Positions 8,545 to 17,341 of a DNA stretch of 64,000 nt are shown one piece after another (the stretch's first letter is position 1; each line of letters begins with the position of its first letter). The translations under genes were made by a program, and so were the position numbers. The stretch is from Provencibacterium sp. GTDB taxonomy: Bacteria; Bacillota; Clostridia; Oscillospirales; Ruminococcaceae. The notes under the pieces were generated by a model. That model did not search any database. It saw only the letters and a program-made list of their open reading frames with translations, and was not told the DNA's origin. The stretch lies in assembly GCA_022792175.1 (NCBI GenBank), contig JAAWAN010000028.1, positions 124,001 to 188,000 on the forward strand, read 5' to 3'.

Positions 8545-9405
8545 TTGAAAAAAATGCGGAAACTGCTCTGTCTTCTGCTCATTCTGCCGCTGTGCGGCTT
8601 TGCATCCATCCCCTCCCCAAAGGAGGAGATATCGCTCCCCCTTGCAGGCGCTCTCCCGCTCGAAAACCGCTATATTGAAAAGGTAGCCGACGAAGTGCTG
8701 CAAAAAATCCTCTCCCCCGGCATGCAGGAAAGCGAGCAGGCGCAGGCGGCCTACCGCTGGGTGATTGAAAACACCTTTTTTACCGACCCGATAGGACAGG
8801 ATATCTGGCGCTACCGGGGAAACGCGCAGCAGCAGCCCGGCTATGTGGAAAACCGTGCGCTGAGCCCGCTGCTCTTCGGGGCGGGCTACTGCGAGGACTA
8901 TGCCTCGGCGCTGGTTATTCTGCTGCGGCGCATGGGGATAGAGGCCCAGTATGTAGCCGGGCTGACCATCTCGGTAAACGGGGATTTTGTTGACCACGCC
9001 TGGACGGCGGCAAAGGTAGACGGCCAGTGGTATCATCTCGACTGCCAACTGGAGCAGAATGTTTTGCGGGAAGGAAAACTCACCTACCGCTATTTCCTGA
9101 AAAACGATTCCTATCTGCTCGCCGACCACCGTTGGGGGAACAACCTCTGCGCCTACTACGGAAACCCGCAGAACGAAGCGCAGGAGGAGATTCTCTCCCG
9201 CTGGACGCCGCCACCCTGCACCGCCGTTTTAAAAGCGCCGGCCGCCGAAACCGTCCGGCTGCCGGAAATGCCGGACCGGGTGGGCATCGAAAGAAAGCTT
9301 TTAGAGGAGCGCAGCGCCTATATCCGCCGCTATGGGCCGCTGCCTTTGCTGACGCTGGACCTCGCTCCGCCCCCTGTCTATCTGAACGACCCCGACTGGC
9401 CATAA
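8545..9405 (+). CDS. Secreted transglutaminase-like domain protein
   Basis: About 286 residues. A Lys/Arg start followed by a hydrophobic segment ending LPLCGFAS looks like an export signal. The transglutaminase-like core carries the catalytic triad in order: Cys116 (GYCEDYAS), His151 (DHAW) and Asp166 (LDCQ). Such proteins act as peptidases, transglutaminases or structural domains outside the cell; which one applies is unclear. The TTG at 8545 is chosen because AAGAAGGGG precedes it; an ATG at 8554 is an alternative. Upstream in-frame sequence to 8362 lacks a signal and is not thought to be coding. Confidence 0.75.
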   Translation: MKKMRKLLCLLLILPLCGFASIPSPKEEISLPLAGALPLENRYIEKVADEVLQKILSPGMQESEQAQAAYRWVIENTFFTDPIGQDIWRYRGNAQQQPGYVENRALSPLLFGAGYCEDYASALVILLRRMGIEAQYVAGLTISVNGDFVDHAWTAAKVDGQWYHLDCQLEQNVLREGKLTYRYFLKNDSYLLADHRWGNNLCAYYGNPQNEAQEEILSRWTPPPCTAVLKAPAAETVRLPEMPDRVGIERKLLEERSAYIRRYGPLPLLTLDLAPPPVYLNDPDWP

Positions 9406-9660
9406 AGGCCGGGCGGCCTTTCCTGAAGAACACGGCGGGATGGGCGCAAAGGCGATCCTTTTTAAGCGGCTGGAAAAAATCGGATGCCCCGCTACAATTT
9501 GGCGCTGAGAATCTGCCGGAATTTAGATGAAAACTGTAGAAATCTGTGCTAAAATGAGAGTATGCTTCCGTCGCAGGCAAAAACGGACGTCCCGGCAGGG
9601 GTAAAGAATGGCCAAAAGGGAACAGCGGCGGCTGACAGAGCATAGGAGAGTGAACAGGTT

Positions 9661-10002
9661 TTGCCGGTCAAAACAGTGAACATCAAGGCAGGCTACCCAA
9701 CAGCGGAGCAGGCCATGCAGCGCCTCTCGCAGGAGCTGCGCATTGCAAAGGCCAACCGGTTGCGCGCACTGAAAGTCATTCATGGCTATGGCTCCACCGG
9801 CTCGGGCGGCGCTATCCGAACGGCGGCGCGCAGGCTGCTTTCCGAGCGCCGGGCACGCGGACAGATCCGGGCCTATATCCCCGGCGAGGAATTTAACGCC
9901 TTTTCCGTTTCAGCGCGCAGCGCCGTTTCCGCCGCCCCCGAACTCAAACGGGATATCGACTACGGCCGGCAGAACGATGGGATTACCATCGTCCTGCTCT
10001 GA
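9661..10002 (+). CDS. Smr-domain protein
   Basis: A 113-residue protein made essentially of one Smr (small MutS-related) domain: a leading VNIKAGYP strand, a helix of about 20 residues, then the glycine-rich KVIHGYGSTGSGGAIR loop. Smr domains are nucleic-acid-binding modules, often nicking endonucleases, also found at the C-terminus of MutS2. The stand-alone form has no defined role. Start TTG at 9661 with AGGAG about 12 nt before. Confidence 0.82.
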   Translation: MPVKTVNIKAGYPTAEQAMQRLSQELRIAKANRLRALKVIHGYGSTGSGGAIRTAARRLLSERRARGQIRAYIPGEEFNAFSVSARSAVSAAPELKRDIDYGRQNDGITIVLL

Positions 10003-10120
10003 GAAACGGCCGTCTGCAGACCAAAAGCCCCGTTTTTCGGATGCTTTGCAGACAGCACCCGGCCTGTCCGCCGTTTTTTGCCCTTTTCATCAAGCTGCCA
10101 GGAAAGGAGAGGTACATAGT

Positions 10121-11227
10121 ATGAGCCGCTGGAAAAAAAGCTTCTGCTGGTGGGGGCCGGCGGCCCTTCTTGCCCTCTCGCTGCTGGTGCTGGCGGCTGC
10201 ACGCCTTTATCCGCCGGGCAGCGAATGGTATGCCGTTCATATCTATCCGCTTCTGGTGAAAGCGGTGGGCGGAGTCTCGGGGCTGCTGCCTTTTTCGCTC
10301 GCCGAGTGCATCATCTATTATCTCGCCATCCGCGCCGTCTGCTGGCTTTTGAGCCTTATGGCATGCGCGCCAAAAAAGAATCGGAAAAAGCTGAAGCCCC
10401 GCTTTTGGGGCGGCAGCCAAAAGCTTATCTGGACAGCATCGGTCATCTTTTTGCTCTACAGCTTTCAGTGCGGCATCAACTACTACCGCACCCCCTTTTC
10501 CTCCTTCTGCGGGCTTTCGATAAGGCCCTCCTCCGCCGGGGAGCTGGCCGCCCTTTCTGCCGAGCTGGCAGAGGAGGCAAACTGCCTGGCGCCGCAGTGC
10601 TCTTCCCTGCCCGGCGGGCCAACGCTGCTCGGTTTTTCGCAGCGGGAGGCATCTCTTCTGGGCGTTCAGGCGATGGAAAAGCTGGGAGAGAGTTATCCCT
10701 CCCTTGCCGGCTACTATCCGCCGGCAAAGCCGGTGCTCTTTTCCCGCGGACTCTCCTATCTCGATTTAACCGGCGTCTATTTTCCGCCGACGATTGAGGC
10801 GAACTACAATGCGGATGCGCCCGCCTTTCACATTCCGGAGACCATCTGTCACGAGCTGAGCCACCTGCGCGGCTTTATGCGCGAGGATGAGGCGAACTTT
10901 ATCGCCTACCTCGCCTGCCGCGACAGCGAGGAGCCGGTCTTTCAGTACAGCGGAACAATGACGGCGCTCATCCCCAGCATGAATGCGCTTTACAGTGCGA
11001 GCCCGGCGCTTTATGCCGAGGCGGCGGCGCTTCTCAGCGAACAGGTGTATACAGACCTCTCCTATAACAGCGCCTACTGGAAGCAGTTTGAGGGCCCCGC
11101 CGCCACCATTTCCAACTTCGCAAACGACACCTACCTCAAGGCGAACGCCCAGCCGGAGGGGGTGCGCAGCTACGGGCGCATGGTAGACCTGCTGCTTGCC
11201 GACTACCGTGTGCGCCATGGGCTATGA
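10121..11227 (+). CDS. DUF3810 family membrane protein with HExxH motif
   Basis: A 368-residue protein. Three hydrophobic segments lie in the first ~125 residues (about 10-30, 45-75, 105-125), followed by a large, probably extracytoplasmic domain. His244-Glu-Leu-Ser-His248 (CHELSHLRGF) followed by EDEANF resembles a zinc-metallopeptidase site, a typical feature of DUF3810 proteins. Function is unknown; peptidase activity is inference. The ATG at 10121 is chosen because GGAAAGGAGAGG precedes it; the open frame extends further upstream only through the overlapping Smr gene region. Confidence 0.75.
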   Translation: MSRWKKSFCWWGPAALLALSLLVLAAARLYPPGSEWYAVHIYPLLVKAVGGVSGLLPFSLAECIIYYLAIRAVCWLLSLMACAPKKNRKKLKPRFWGGSQKLIWTASVIFLLYSFQCGINYYRTPFSSFCGLSIRPSSAGELAALSAELAEEANCLAPQCSSLPGGPTLLGFSQREASLLGVQAMEKLGESYPSLAGYYPPAKPVLFSRGLSYLDLTGVYFPPTIEANYNADAPAFHIPETICHELSHLRGFMREDEANFIAYLACRDSEEPVFQYSGTMTALIPSMNALYSASPALYAEAAALLSEQVYTDLSYNSAYWKQFEGPAATISNFANDTYLKANAQPEGVRSYGRMVDLLLADYRVRHGL

Positions 11228-11251
11228 CAAAACCGGAGAGGAAGAAACCAT

Positions 11252-11440
11252 ATGTTGAATCTGATTCGGATGGACTACCCCTACCAGCGGCAGTTATAGG
11301 ACTGCCGCTCGATAGGGCTTTCCCGGGTGCTGATGGTTTGCAACCGGGAGAATATCGGCTCCGCAAAAAGCATCCTTCATAACGGCGGCGTTTTGGAAAA
11401 CGAGCTCCACATTATCCAGCGCTATTGGATTGAGCTTTAA
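11252..11440 (+). pseudogene. GNAT acetyltransferase remnant
   Basis: One frame runs from an ATG at 11252 to a TAA at 11438, interrupted by a TAG at 11297-11299. The first 15 codons give MLNLIRMDYPYQRQL, a usual GNAT start. After the stop the frame continues with VLMVCNRENIGSAKSI, NGGVLENE and QRYWIEL, the characteristic C-terminal acetyl-CoA-binding end of GNAT proteins. The central ~110 residues are missing. A ribosome-binding site (GGAGAGGAAG) survives. This is best explained as an internal deletion of an acetyltransferase gene, followed by decay. Confidence 0.75.
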
Positions 11441-11542
11441 CCTTTTTATGTTGCCGCTGCAGAAATTTCCTGCTTTAAAGACACTATCTATATGGTATAA
11501 CTGCATCCGGCTGCAAAACGGACAGCAAAGGAGACTCCTGTT

Positions 11543-12619
11543 ATGAACGAAGCTCAGCGGCTGCAGCTGATGCAGCGCAATAAACGCATTATCGAGGCCA
11601 TCAAGGCCAAAGCGCAAAAGGTCTGTCCCGGGGCGGTGGATCTCATCGCCGTTACCGGTTCCTTTCAAAGCGGGGATTTTTATGAAAAATCCGATCTGGA
11701 CCTGCTGATTATTATCAACAGCGATGCCGGCTACCGGATATCCAAATGCTTCATTCTGGGGGATGTGGCGCACGATATCTACTGCCACAGCTGGCAGCGC
11801 ATGGAAGAGATGGCCGAATATAACGACCCGCATGTTCTCAAGCTGATAGATGTCGGCATCGTCTACCATTCGAGCGAAGAGGCGCTGCAGCGCTACAACG
11901 CGCTGCGGGAGAAGCTTTTGGGTCTTCTGCACCGGCCGCTCGGCTGGCAGACGCTGGGAAAAATTCGGGAACACCTGAATTCCGCCCTGCAGGCCTTTGG
12001 CCGCCTCTGCCTGGAGGACTCCCTTTTCAGCTGCAGGCCTCTGTCTGCAGAATTCCTCTATTTTATTGAATTCATCGTTTATATGTGCAATCAGGCCTAT
12101 ATCCGGCATGGAATTCAGGGCATACCTGAAGAAATCTGCGGGCTCAAAAAGCTGCCGGAAAATTTTCGGGAAAATTATTTCGCACTGATCAATGCGCAGA
12201 ATGTTTCCGCCATCCGCCAATCGGCCAAATTACTGTTAAAGGGGGCGCGCTCGCTGATAGAGGCGGCGGAAAGCGAGGCCCCTGCAAAGCCACCCATTAC
12301 GGCGCAGGCACTTGAGGGCAGCTATGAGGAAATCTACTCCAACTGGAGAAACAAGGTGTACCGCGCCGCCGAAAAGGGCGACCGCTACCTCGCGCTGATG
12401 AGTATGGCAAGCTGCCAGGTCTTTTATCAGGAGATGGCAGAGCGCTATGATATTCCGTCTTTTAATCTCTTTACCCGCTTTACGCCGGAAGACCTGCAGC
12501 AGGCGGTGCAGGACTTCGAGCGGGTAATGCAGGAATATAAAACGCTCTATGACAGGGAAAACACCCCTGTCTGCCGGTATGACAATATCGAAAGCTTCAT
12601 CAGCGATTACCTGCGGTAG
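11543..12619 (+). CDS. Nucleotidyltransferase-domain protein
   Basis: A 358-residue protein with a DNA polymerase beta-type nucleotidyltransferase motif near residues 38-58: GSFQSGDF followed by SDLDLLII, giving the GS-x-G-SDxD arrangement that binds metal and nucleotide. The rest is helical and resembles minimal or kanamycin-type nucleotidyltransferases that carry a C-terminal helical domain. Substrate unknown; it could modify an antibiotic, an RNA or a protein. GCAAAGGAGAC precedes the ATG. It follows the GNAT remnant by 102 nt and precedes the aldehyde dehydrogenase by 62 nt. Confidence 0.75.
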   Translation: MNEAQRLQLMQRNKRIIEAIKAKAQKVCPGAVDLIAVTGSFQSGDFYEKSDLDLLIIINSDAGYRISKCFILGDVAHDIYCHSWQRMEEMAEYNDPHVLKLIDVGIVYHSSEEALQRYNALREKLLGLLHRPLGWQTLGKIREHLNSALQAFGRLCLEDSLFSCRPLSAEFLYFIEFIVYMCNQAYIRHGIQGIPEEICGLKKLPENFRENYFALINAQNVSAIRQSAKLLLKGARSLIEAAESEAPAKPPITAQALEGSYEEIYSNWRNKVYRAAEKGDRYLALMSMASCQVFYQEMAERYDIPSFNLFTRFTPEDLQQAVQDFERVMQEYKTLYDRENTPVCRYDNIESFISDYLR

Positions 12620-12681
12620 CGGCCGGCCGCCCCAAAAGGACCCCATTCCGAAAAAACAGCGGAGGAGGACCCGTTTTAAAG

Positions 12682-14040
12682 ATGCACCTTGTAGAACAAC
12701 AGCAGAAATTTTTCGCAACCGGGGCAACGCTGCCGGTTGAATATCGCATCCGCCAGCTGCGCAGCCTGTATCAGGTCATCCTCCTCAATGAGGATCGCAT
12801 TGCCGGGGCACTGCAGAAGGATTTGGGCAAGAGCGAGCAGGAAGCCTATCTGACCGAAATCGGACAGGTGCTCTCAGAAATCAGCTTTGTGCTGCGCAAT
12901 ATCCGCCGCTGGGCCCGTCCTCACCGGGCGGCCTTCTCTGCGGCAACCATCTTTTCAAGCGGCAGGATCCATGCTGAGCCCTATGGTGTAGTGCTTATTC
13001 TGGCGCCCTTTAACTATCCCTTCCAGCTGGCGCTTTTGCCGCTCGTCAGCGCTCTGGCGGCGGGCAACTGCGCCGTTATCAAGCCAAGCGAATATGCGCC
13101 GGAAACGGCAGCCATTCTCAGCGAGATACTCAACAACAATTTTGAACAGCGCCTGTGCGCCGTTTCGCTCGGCGGTCCGGAGACCGCCAAGGCGCTGCTG
13201 CAGGAGGATTTCGATTATATCTTCTTCACCGGCGGGCGCAGCGTCGGCCAGCAGGTATATGCGGCGGCGGCGAACAGCCTCACCCCGGTCACCCTGGAGC
13301 TCGGAGGCAAGTCCCCCTGCATCGTTGAAAAGAGCGCCGATCTGGATGCGGCCGCCAAAAGAATCGTCTGGGGAAAGTTTCTCAATGCCGGGCAGACCTG
13401 TGTAGCACCCGACTATCTGCTGGTGCAGGAGGCGGTACACAAGGAGCTCATCGAGCGCATGCGCGGCTATATTACGCGCTTTTATGGGGAACAGCCGGAG
13501 AAAAACGCCAACTATCCGCGCATCGTCAATAAGGCGCATTTCGACCGGCTCTGCGAGATGCTGCAGGAGGGGACGGTGGTCTATGGCGGACAGACCGACC
13601 CGCAGTCGCTGCGCATCGCCCCCACCTTTCTGGAAAACGCCCCGTTTTATTCCAAGGTGATGACCGATGAAATTTTTGGGCCCATTCTGCCGGTCGTGGA
13701 ATTTTCAACTCTGGAACAGGCACGGGAATATATCTCGCTGCGCGAAAAGCCGCTCGCGCTCTATCTCTTTACCCGCAGCCGGGCGGCGGAGCGGGAAATT
13801 CTGCAGCGGGTTCCGTTTGGCGGCGGCTGCGTCAACGATACCATCATGCATCTCTGCTCGCATGCGCTGCCGTTTGGCGGCATCGGTGCGAGCGGTATTG
13901 GCCAATATCACGGCAAAGCGGGGTTCGATACCTTTTCCCACCAGAAATCAGTGCTCAAAAAGTGGCCGGTGTTCGATATTCCCCTGCGCTATCCGCCCTA
14001 TGGCCGGGCGAGACCGATTATGAAAAGGATTTTGAAATGA
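12682..14040 (+). CDS. NAD(P)-dependent aldehyde dehydrogenase (class 3 type)
   Basis: A 452-residue enzyme of the short aldehyde dehydrogenase group that lacks the extended N-terminus. The sequence shows the NAD-binding APFNYPFQLAL and FTGGRSVG segments, the catalytic base within LELGGKSP and the nucleophile Cys240 in NAGQTCVAPDY. It oxidises aldehydes to acids; the physiological substrate is unknown. GGAGGAGGACC lies 14 nt before the ATG. The stop overlaps the start of the next gene (ATGA), so the pair is likely co-translated. Confidence 0.9.
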   Translation: MHLVEQQQKFFATGATLPVEYRIRQLRSLYQVILLNEDRIAGALQKDLGKSEQEAYLTEIGQVLSEISFVLRNIRRWARPHRAAFSAATIFSSGRIHAEPYGVVLILAPFNYPFQLALLPLVSALAAGNCAVIKPSEYAPETAAILSEILNNNFEQRLCAVSLGGPETAKALLQEDFDYIFFTGGRSVGQQVYAAAANSLTPVTLELGGKSPCIVEKSADLDAAAKRIVWGKFLNAGQTCVAPDYLLVQEAVHKELIERMRGYITRFYGEQPEKNANYPRIVNKAHFDRLCEMLQEGTVVYGGQTDPQSLRIAPTFLENAPFYSKVMTDEIFGPILPVVEFSTLEQAREYISLREKPLALYLFTRSRAAEREILQRVPFGGGCVNDTIMHLCSHALPFGGIGASGIGQYHGKAGFDTFSHQKSVLKKWPVFDIPLRYPPYGRARPIMKRILK

Positions 14041-14858
14041 TAAAACCGGATTTTCGGCCCTGGCTTTCCGAATGCGGAACAGCTGGGAACCTTCTGCGCA
14101 TTCTGTCCGCCTTCGCGGGACTTCTCTGTCTCTTCTACGGCATCATCCCCTTTTTGGGATACGGCATCTTTCACTCCGGCGTTTTTGTGCTGCTCATTTT
14201 CGGGAGCGGCTTTGCCCTTTTTGTCCTTTTCGGCGAGGCGCTCAGGCGGCGCTTTCCCCGCCTTTTTCTCTGGGGCTGGCGGCTGTTCTGTTTTGTCTTT
14301 TTGCTCGCGCTCTGCCTCTATCTGCTGTTCGCCGTTTCCTACCGGCGCTACTGCACTGATCATCCGCCGGTACCCGGAGAGGAGCAGACGCTTATCGTTC
14401 TCGGCGGGGCGATTGAAGGAGAACACCCAAAGCTCATGCTCACCCGCCGGCTGCAGGCCGCTGCTGTCTACCTTGCCGAAAACCCGCAGGCGGTCTGCAT
14501 CGTCTCCGGCGGACAGGGAGCGGATGAAATCATCCCTGAAGCGCTGGCAATGGAAAATTATCTGCATGAGCTGGGGATTGCCGCCGAACGTATCCGGCGG
14601 GAGGACCGTTCGAAAAACACCCGCCAGAATATCGCCTTCTCCGCCGAAATCATCCGGCAGGAGGGGCTCCCCGAAAGGGTAGTGGTGGCGACCGACCGCT
14701 TTCATCAGCTGCGGGCCGGCTACTTCTGCCAAAAAAACGGGCTGCAGGCCTGCGCGCTCTGCAGCCTCACTCCCTGGGGGCTGCTGCCCTCCTACGAAAT
14801 ACGGGAGATGGGCGCATGGGTCAAGGCGCTGCTCGAGGCCGCCTCCCTGCTGCCTTAG
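14037..14858 (+). CDS. YdcF/ElyC family (DUF218) membrane protein
   Basis: A 273-residue protein with three predicted membrane segments in the first ~105 residues and a C-terminal DUF218 domain: IVLGGAIEGEHP, the SGGQGADE loop, ERIRREDRSKNTRQN and VVVATDRFHQLRA. The family (YdcF, ElyC/SanA) has been linked to cell-envelope integrity and peptidoglycan or lipid-carrier handling in enterobacteria; the biochemical activity is unsettled. The ATG at 14037 overlaps the aldehyde dehydrogenase stop by 4 nt. Confidence 0.85.
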   Translation: MIKPDFRPWLSECGTAGNLLRILSAFAGLLCLFYGIIPFLGYGIFHSGVFVLLIFGSGFALFVLFGEALRRRFPRLFLWGWRLFCFVFLLALCLYLLFAVSYRRYCTDHPPVPGEEQTLIVLGGAIEGEHPKLMLTRRLQAAAVYLAENPQAVCIVSGGQGADEIIPEALAMENYLHELGIAAERIRREDRSKNTRQNIAFSAEIIRQEGLPERVVVATDRFHQLRAGYFCQKNGLQACALCSLTPWGLLPSYEIREMGAWVKALLEAASLLP

Positions 14859-14933
14859 GGCGGTCCGTCCGACCTGTTTAAACTGGCAGGATGACGAAAA
14901 AAGAAAACAGCTCGCCTGCGCAGGAGGAAAAGC

Positions 14934-15284
14934 ATGGAGAACGAAAAGCTTTACCAGATGCCCTTTGCCAAAATCTATCCGCTGCTGAAAAGCAAGGCGG
15001 TAAAAAAGGGACGCATGCCGGAGGAAGTGGATAAAATCATCTGCTGGCTCACCGGCTACAGCGGGGAGGGGATAGCGGCCTGCCTGCAAAACGGCACCAG
15101 CTATGGCGGATTTTTTGAAAACGCGCCCTGCATGAACCCCAAAAGGGAGTTGATAAAGGGGAGCATCTGCGGCATGCGCATAGAGGAGATAGGGGAACCG
15201 CTGATGCGGGATATCCGCCGGCTGGATAAGCTGATTGACGAGCTGGCCAGAGGAAAACCGATGGAAAAAATCCTGCGCGGTTAG
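14934..15284 (+). CDS. DUF2200 domain protein
   Basis: A 116-residue protein covering a complete DUF2200 domain: the start LYQMPFAKIYPLLKSKAVKK, the central GYSGEGI segment and the closing DIRRLDKLIDELARGKP. The family is a small uncharacterised cytoplasmic group common in Firmicutes and Bacteroidetes. GCAGGAGGAAAAGC precedes the ATG. It stands 75 nt after ydcF and 50 nt before the kinase-like gene, possibly in one transcript. Confidence 0.85.
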   Translation: MENEKLYQMPFAKIYPLLKSKAVKKGRMPEEVDKIICWLTGYSGEGIAACLQNGTSYGGFFENAPCMNPKRELIKGSICGMRIEEIGEPLMRDIRRLDKLIDELARGKPMEKILRG

Positions 15285-15334
15285 CTTCCCTTTCCCTCTC
15301 TGCCCGCTTTCCGGCAGACCAAAAGGAGAACATC

Positions 15335-16246
15335 ATGTATTTTAATGAAACCATCTGCGGCTGGGGGGACTGGGGGAAAGTCTTTCAGTCCCGCGCCGCC
15401 TTCGCCCCGCTGGTAAAGGCTGTCTGCGAAAGGGAAGGCCTCCCTTTCGAACCGTTTTTAAACTGCACGCCCGGCACCAACGCCGTTTTTGAGGCGGGGG
15501 GAAGAATCATCAAGGTTTTCGCTCCGCTGGAGTCCGGGCTGAATACCCTGCCGGACTACCAGAGCGAAACCTTCGGCATGCAGCGCGCAGAGAAGCTCGG
15601 GCTGCACGCCGCAAGGCTTCTGGCAGCGGGAGAGCTGCAGGACCGGTATCTTTTTCGCTATCTCATTATGCAGAAGCTCCCCGGAAAAAGCTTCGCACAG
15701 GCCAAAAAGCAGATGGATGCCCACCGGAAGCAGGAGGCGGGAAAACAGCTTCGCCGGATAACCGATCGGATGAATACCCCCTGCGCGCCCTGGGGAGAAC
15801 CGGTGGATGTTCGGGAGCGCGCGCTTTGGGGAGAGCGCTGGGCTCCCTTTTCCGAAAGCTTTAACCGGGAGCGCCGCGCCTTTACAAAAACACTCTCACT
15901 GGAAAACCCTGTCTATGTTCATGGGGATTTAAATGAAGACAACCTGCTTGTGGATGAAAAGGGGCAGATTGCCGTTATCGACTTTGCCGATTCGCTCATC
16001 GCCCCCGTCTGCTATGAGCAGGCGCTCATAGCCAGCGAGCTGTTCCAGTTTGAGCGTCCCTTTTTAAGTGGCTATTTCGGGGACTGCCGGCCAGAGGAGC
16101 TGGCGGAGCTCTGCTTAAGCGGCCTGCTGCTGCACGATTTCGGCGGGGATATTCTGCGGACGCGGCTGGGGGGAATAGAGACCCTTCACAGCCTGGATGA
16201 CCTCCGGAAGCGGCTCCGCCGCCGGTTTTCGGAAGGCCTGAAATAA
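15335..16246 (+). CDS. APH-family phosphotransferase
   Basis: A 303-residue aminoglycoside-phosphotransferase-like kinase. The catalytic loop HGDLNEDN (near residue 193) and the metal-binding IDFADS segment are intact. The N-lobe carries the IIKVFAP strand with the ATP lysine. Members phosphorylate aminoglycosides, macrolides, sugars or choline; the substrate cannot be inferred, and a resistance role should not be assumed. AAAAGGAGAAC precedes the ATG; a strong terminator follows at 16298. Confidence 0.8.
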   Translation: MYFNETICGWGDWGKVFQSRAAFAPLVKAVCEREGLPFEPFLNCTPGTNAVFEAGGRIIKVFAPLESGLNTLPDYQSETFGMQRAEKLGLHAARLLAAGELQDRYLFRYLIMQKLPGKSFAQAKKQMDAHRKQEAGKQLRRITDRMNTPCAPWGEPVDVRERALWGERWAPFSESFNRERRAFTKTLSLENPVYVHGDLNEDNLLVDEKGQIAVIDFADSLIAPVCYEQALIASELFQFERPFLSGYFGDCRPEELAELCLSGLLLHDFGGDILRTRLGGIETLHSLDDLRKRLRRRFSEGLK

Positions 16247-16297
16247 TCCCCGCTTTCCTCCTAAAAACAAGGGGAAGGCCGCCAAACAGAAAATAGA

Positions 16298-16343
16298 AAA
16301 GGCAGCAGCCCTCCGCCCCGGGCGGGAAGGGACTGCTGCCTTT
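16298..16343. terminator. Bidirectional terminator between kinase and MCP genes
   Basis: An 11-bp outer stem (16298-16308 with 16333-16343) with A-rich and T-rich ends encloses a second GC stem. It lies between convergent genes. Confidence 0.85.
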
Positions 16344-16381
16344 ATGGTTCGCTGTTTTTTCCAGAAGCTTTTGGAAAGCCT

Positions 16382-17326
16382 TTAATGCTCGCCTTCCAAA
16401 TCCCTGATAAAGGGAGGAAGCTGGGAAATCATGTTATCCATATCCTCAAACATCGCGCTCTTGGTTGTACCCAGGCGGCTGGCCCTGCTGATATGCTTTA
16501 CAACCTCCTGATACTGATCCTTAATCTGATCAAAAAAATGGCAGATAGCCTGCAGCTCTCCCTGGGCGTCTTTGATTACATCTGAAATAGCGCTCTGCAC
16601 CGATACGGCGCCTTCCGCGGCCGTCGTTATCTGATGAAAGCTTTCGTTTGTCTGATTGACAATGTCCACCCCCTGCCCCAGCGTCTGCTGGGAATCGGAG
16701 ATGCTGCTGCTGAGTTCGCCCGCTCGCTGCTCCACATCGCAGATGCCGCTTTCCACCTCGCCGGCCAGAACCTTGATTTCCTTGGCCAGCTCCTTTACCT
16801 GGGCAGCTACCACTGCAAAGCCCCTGCCCTCCGTCCCGGCTCTTGCAGCCTCCACTGAAGCGTTAATGGCCAGGATATTGGTCTGATCGGCAATGACGAC
16901 AATCCTGCTCATATACTGCTGAATCTTTTCAATAGCGGACTGCAGCTGGGTAAAGGTACCCTCCATTTCATCATAGGAATGCTGTACCTGCATAGAAGTA
17001 TTTCCCAGCGCCTCCATCTGTCCCTGCGCCCCGGATACCGTCTGAGAAATTTCGTTTCTCACCTCGGCGAACTGCTCCGCCGTTTCATCTATATTGGAGA
17101 AAGAACTCCCCAGATCCTGCAGCTTCCCCTGAAAACGCTCCGCCTCCTGGAGGACACTGGAAAAAGAGCTGCCGACCATATCCAGCTCCCGCAGAGAGGC
17201 AACCTCTTTTTGTACCAGATCCTTCTGGTACTCCTTCAGGCTGTCCGCTACATGCAAAACCGGATGCAGATTTTTCCCTTCCGATATCTTCCCCGGCCTG
17301 CGCCGGCCTTTTCCCGCAAACAGCAT
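16382..17326 (-). CDS. Soluble methyl-accepting chemotaxis-type protein
   Basis: A 314-residue coiled-coil protein without membrane segments. The conserved receptor tip is present around residues 145-180 ([15 protein letters not shown], then [14 protein letters not shown]), the part that contacts CheA/CheW. The N-terminal ~60 residues contain no known sensory domain. It starts 15 nt after the FIST gene, so the FIST protein is likely its sensory partner. That split arrangement is inference. No cheA/cheW or flagellar gene is in the window, so the output pathway is unknown. Confidence 0.85.
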   Translation of the reverse strand: MLFAGKGRRRPGKISEGKNLHPVLHVADSLKEYQKDLVQKEVASLRELDMVGSSFSSVLQEAERFQGKLQDLGSSFSNIDETAEQFAEVRNEISQTVSGAQGQMEALGNTSMQVQHSYDEMEGTFTQLQSAIEKIQQYMSRIVVIADQTNILAINASVEAARAGTEGRGFAVVAAQVKELAKEIKVLAGEVESGICDVEQRAGELSSSISDSQQTLGQGVDIVNQTNESFHQITTAAEGAVSVQSAISDVIKDAQGELQAICHFFDQIKDQYQEVVKHISRASRLGTTKSAMFEDMDNMISQLPPFIRDLEGEH

Positions 17327-17341
17327 GGCTCCATTTCCCCC

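Noticed and set aside
13998..15089. A 363-codon antisense frame over the YdcF and DUF2200 genes
   Set aside because: Shadow of two supported genes; no start signal or family likeness.
15335..16246. Reading the APH-family kinase as an aminoglycoside-resistance gene
   Set aside because: Only the general kinase motifs are visible; the family covers many substrates and no resistance context is present.
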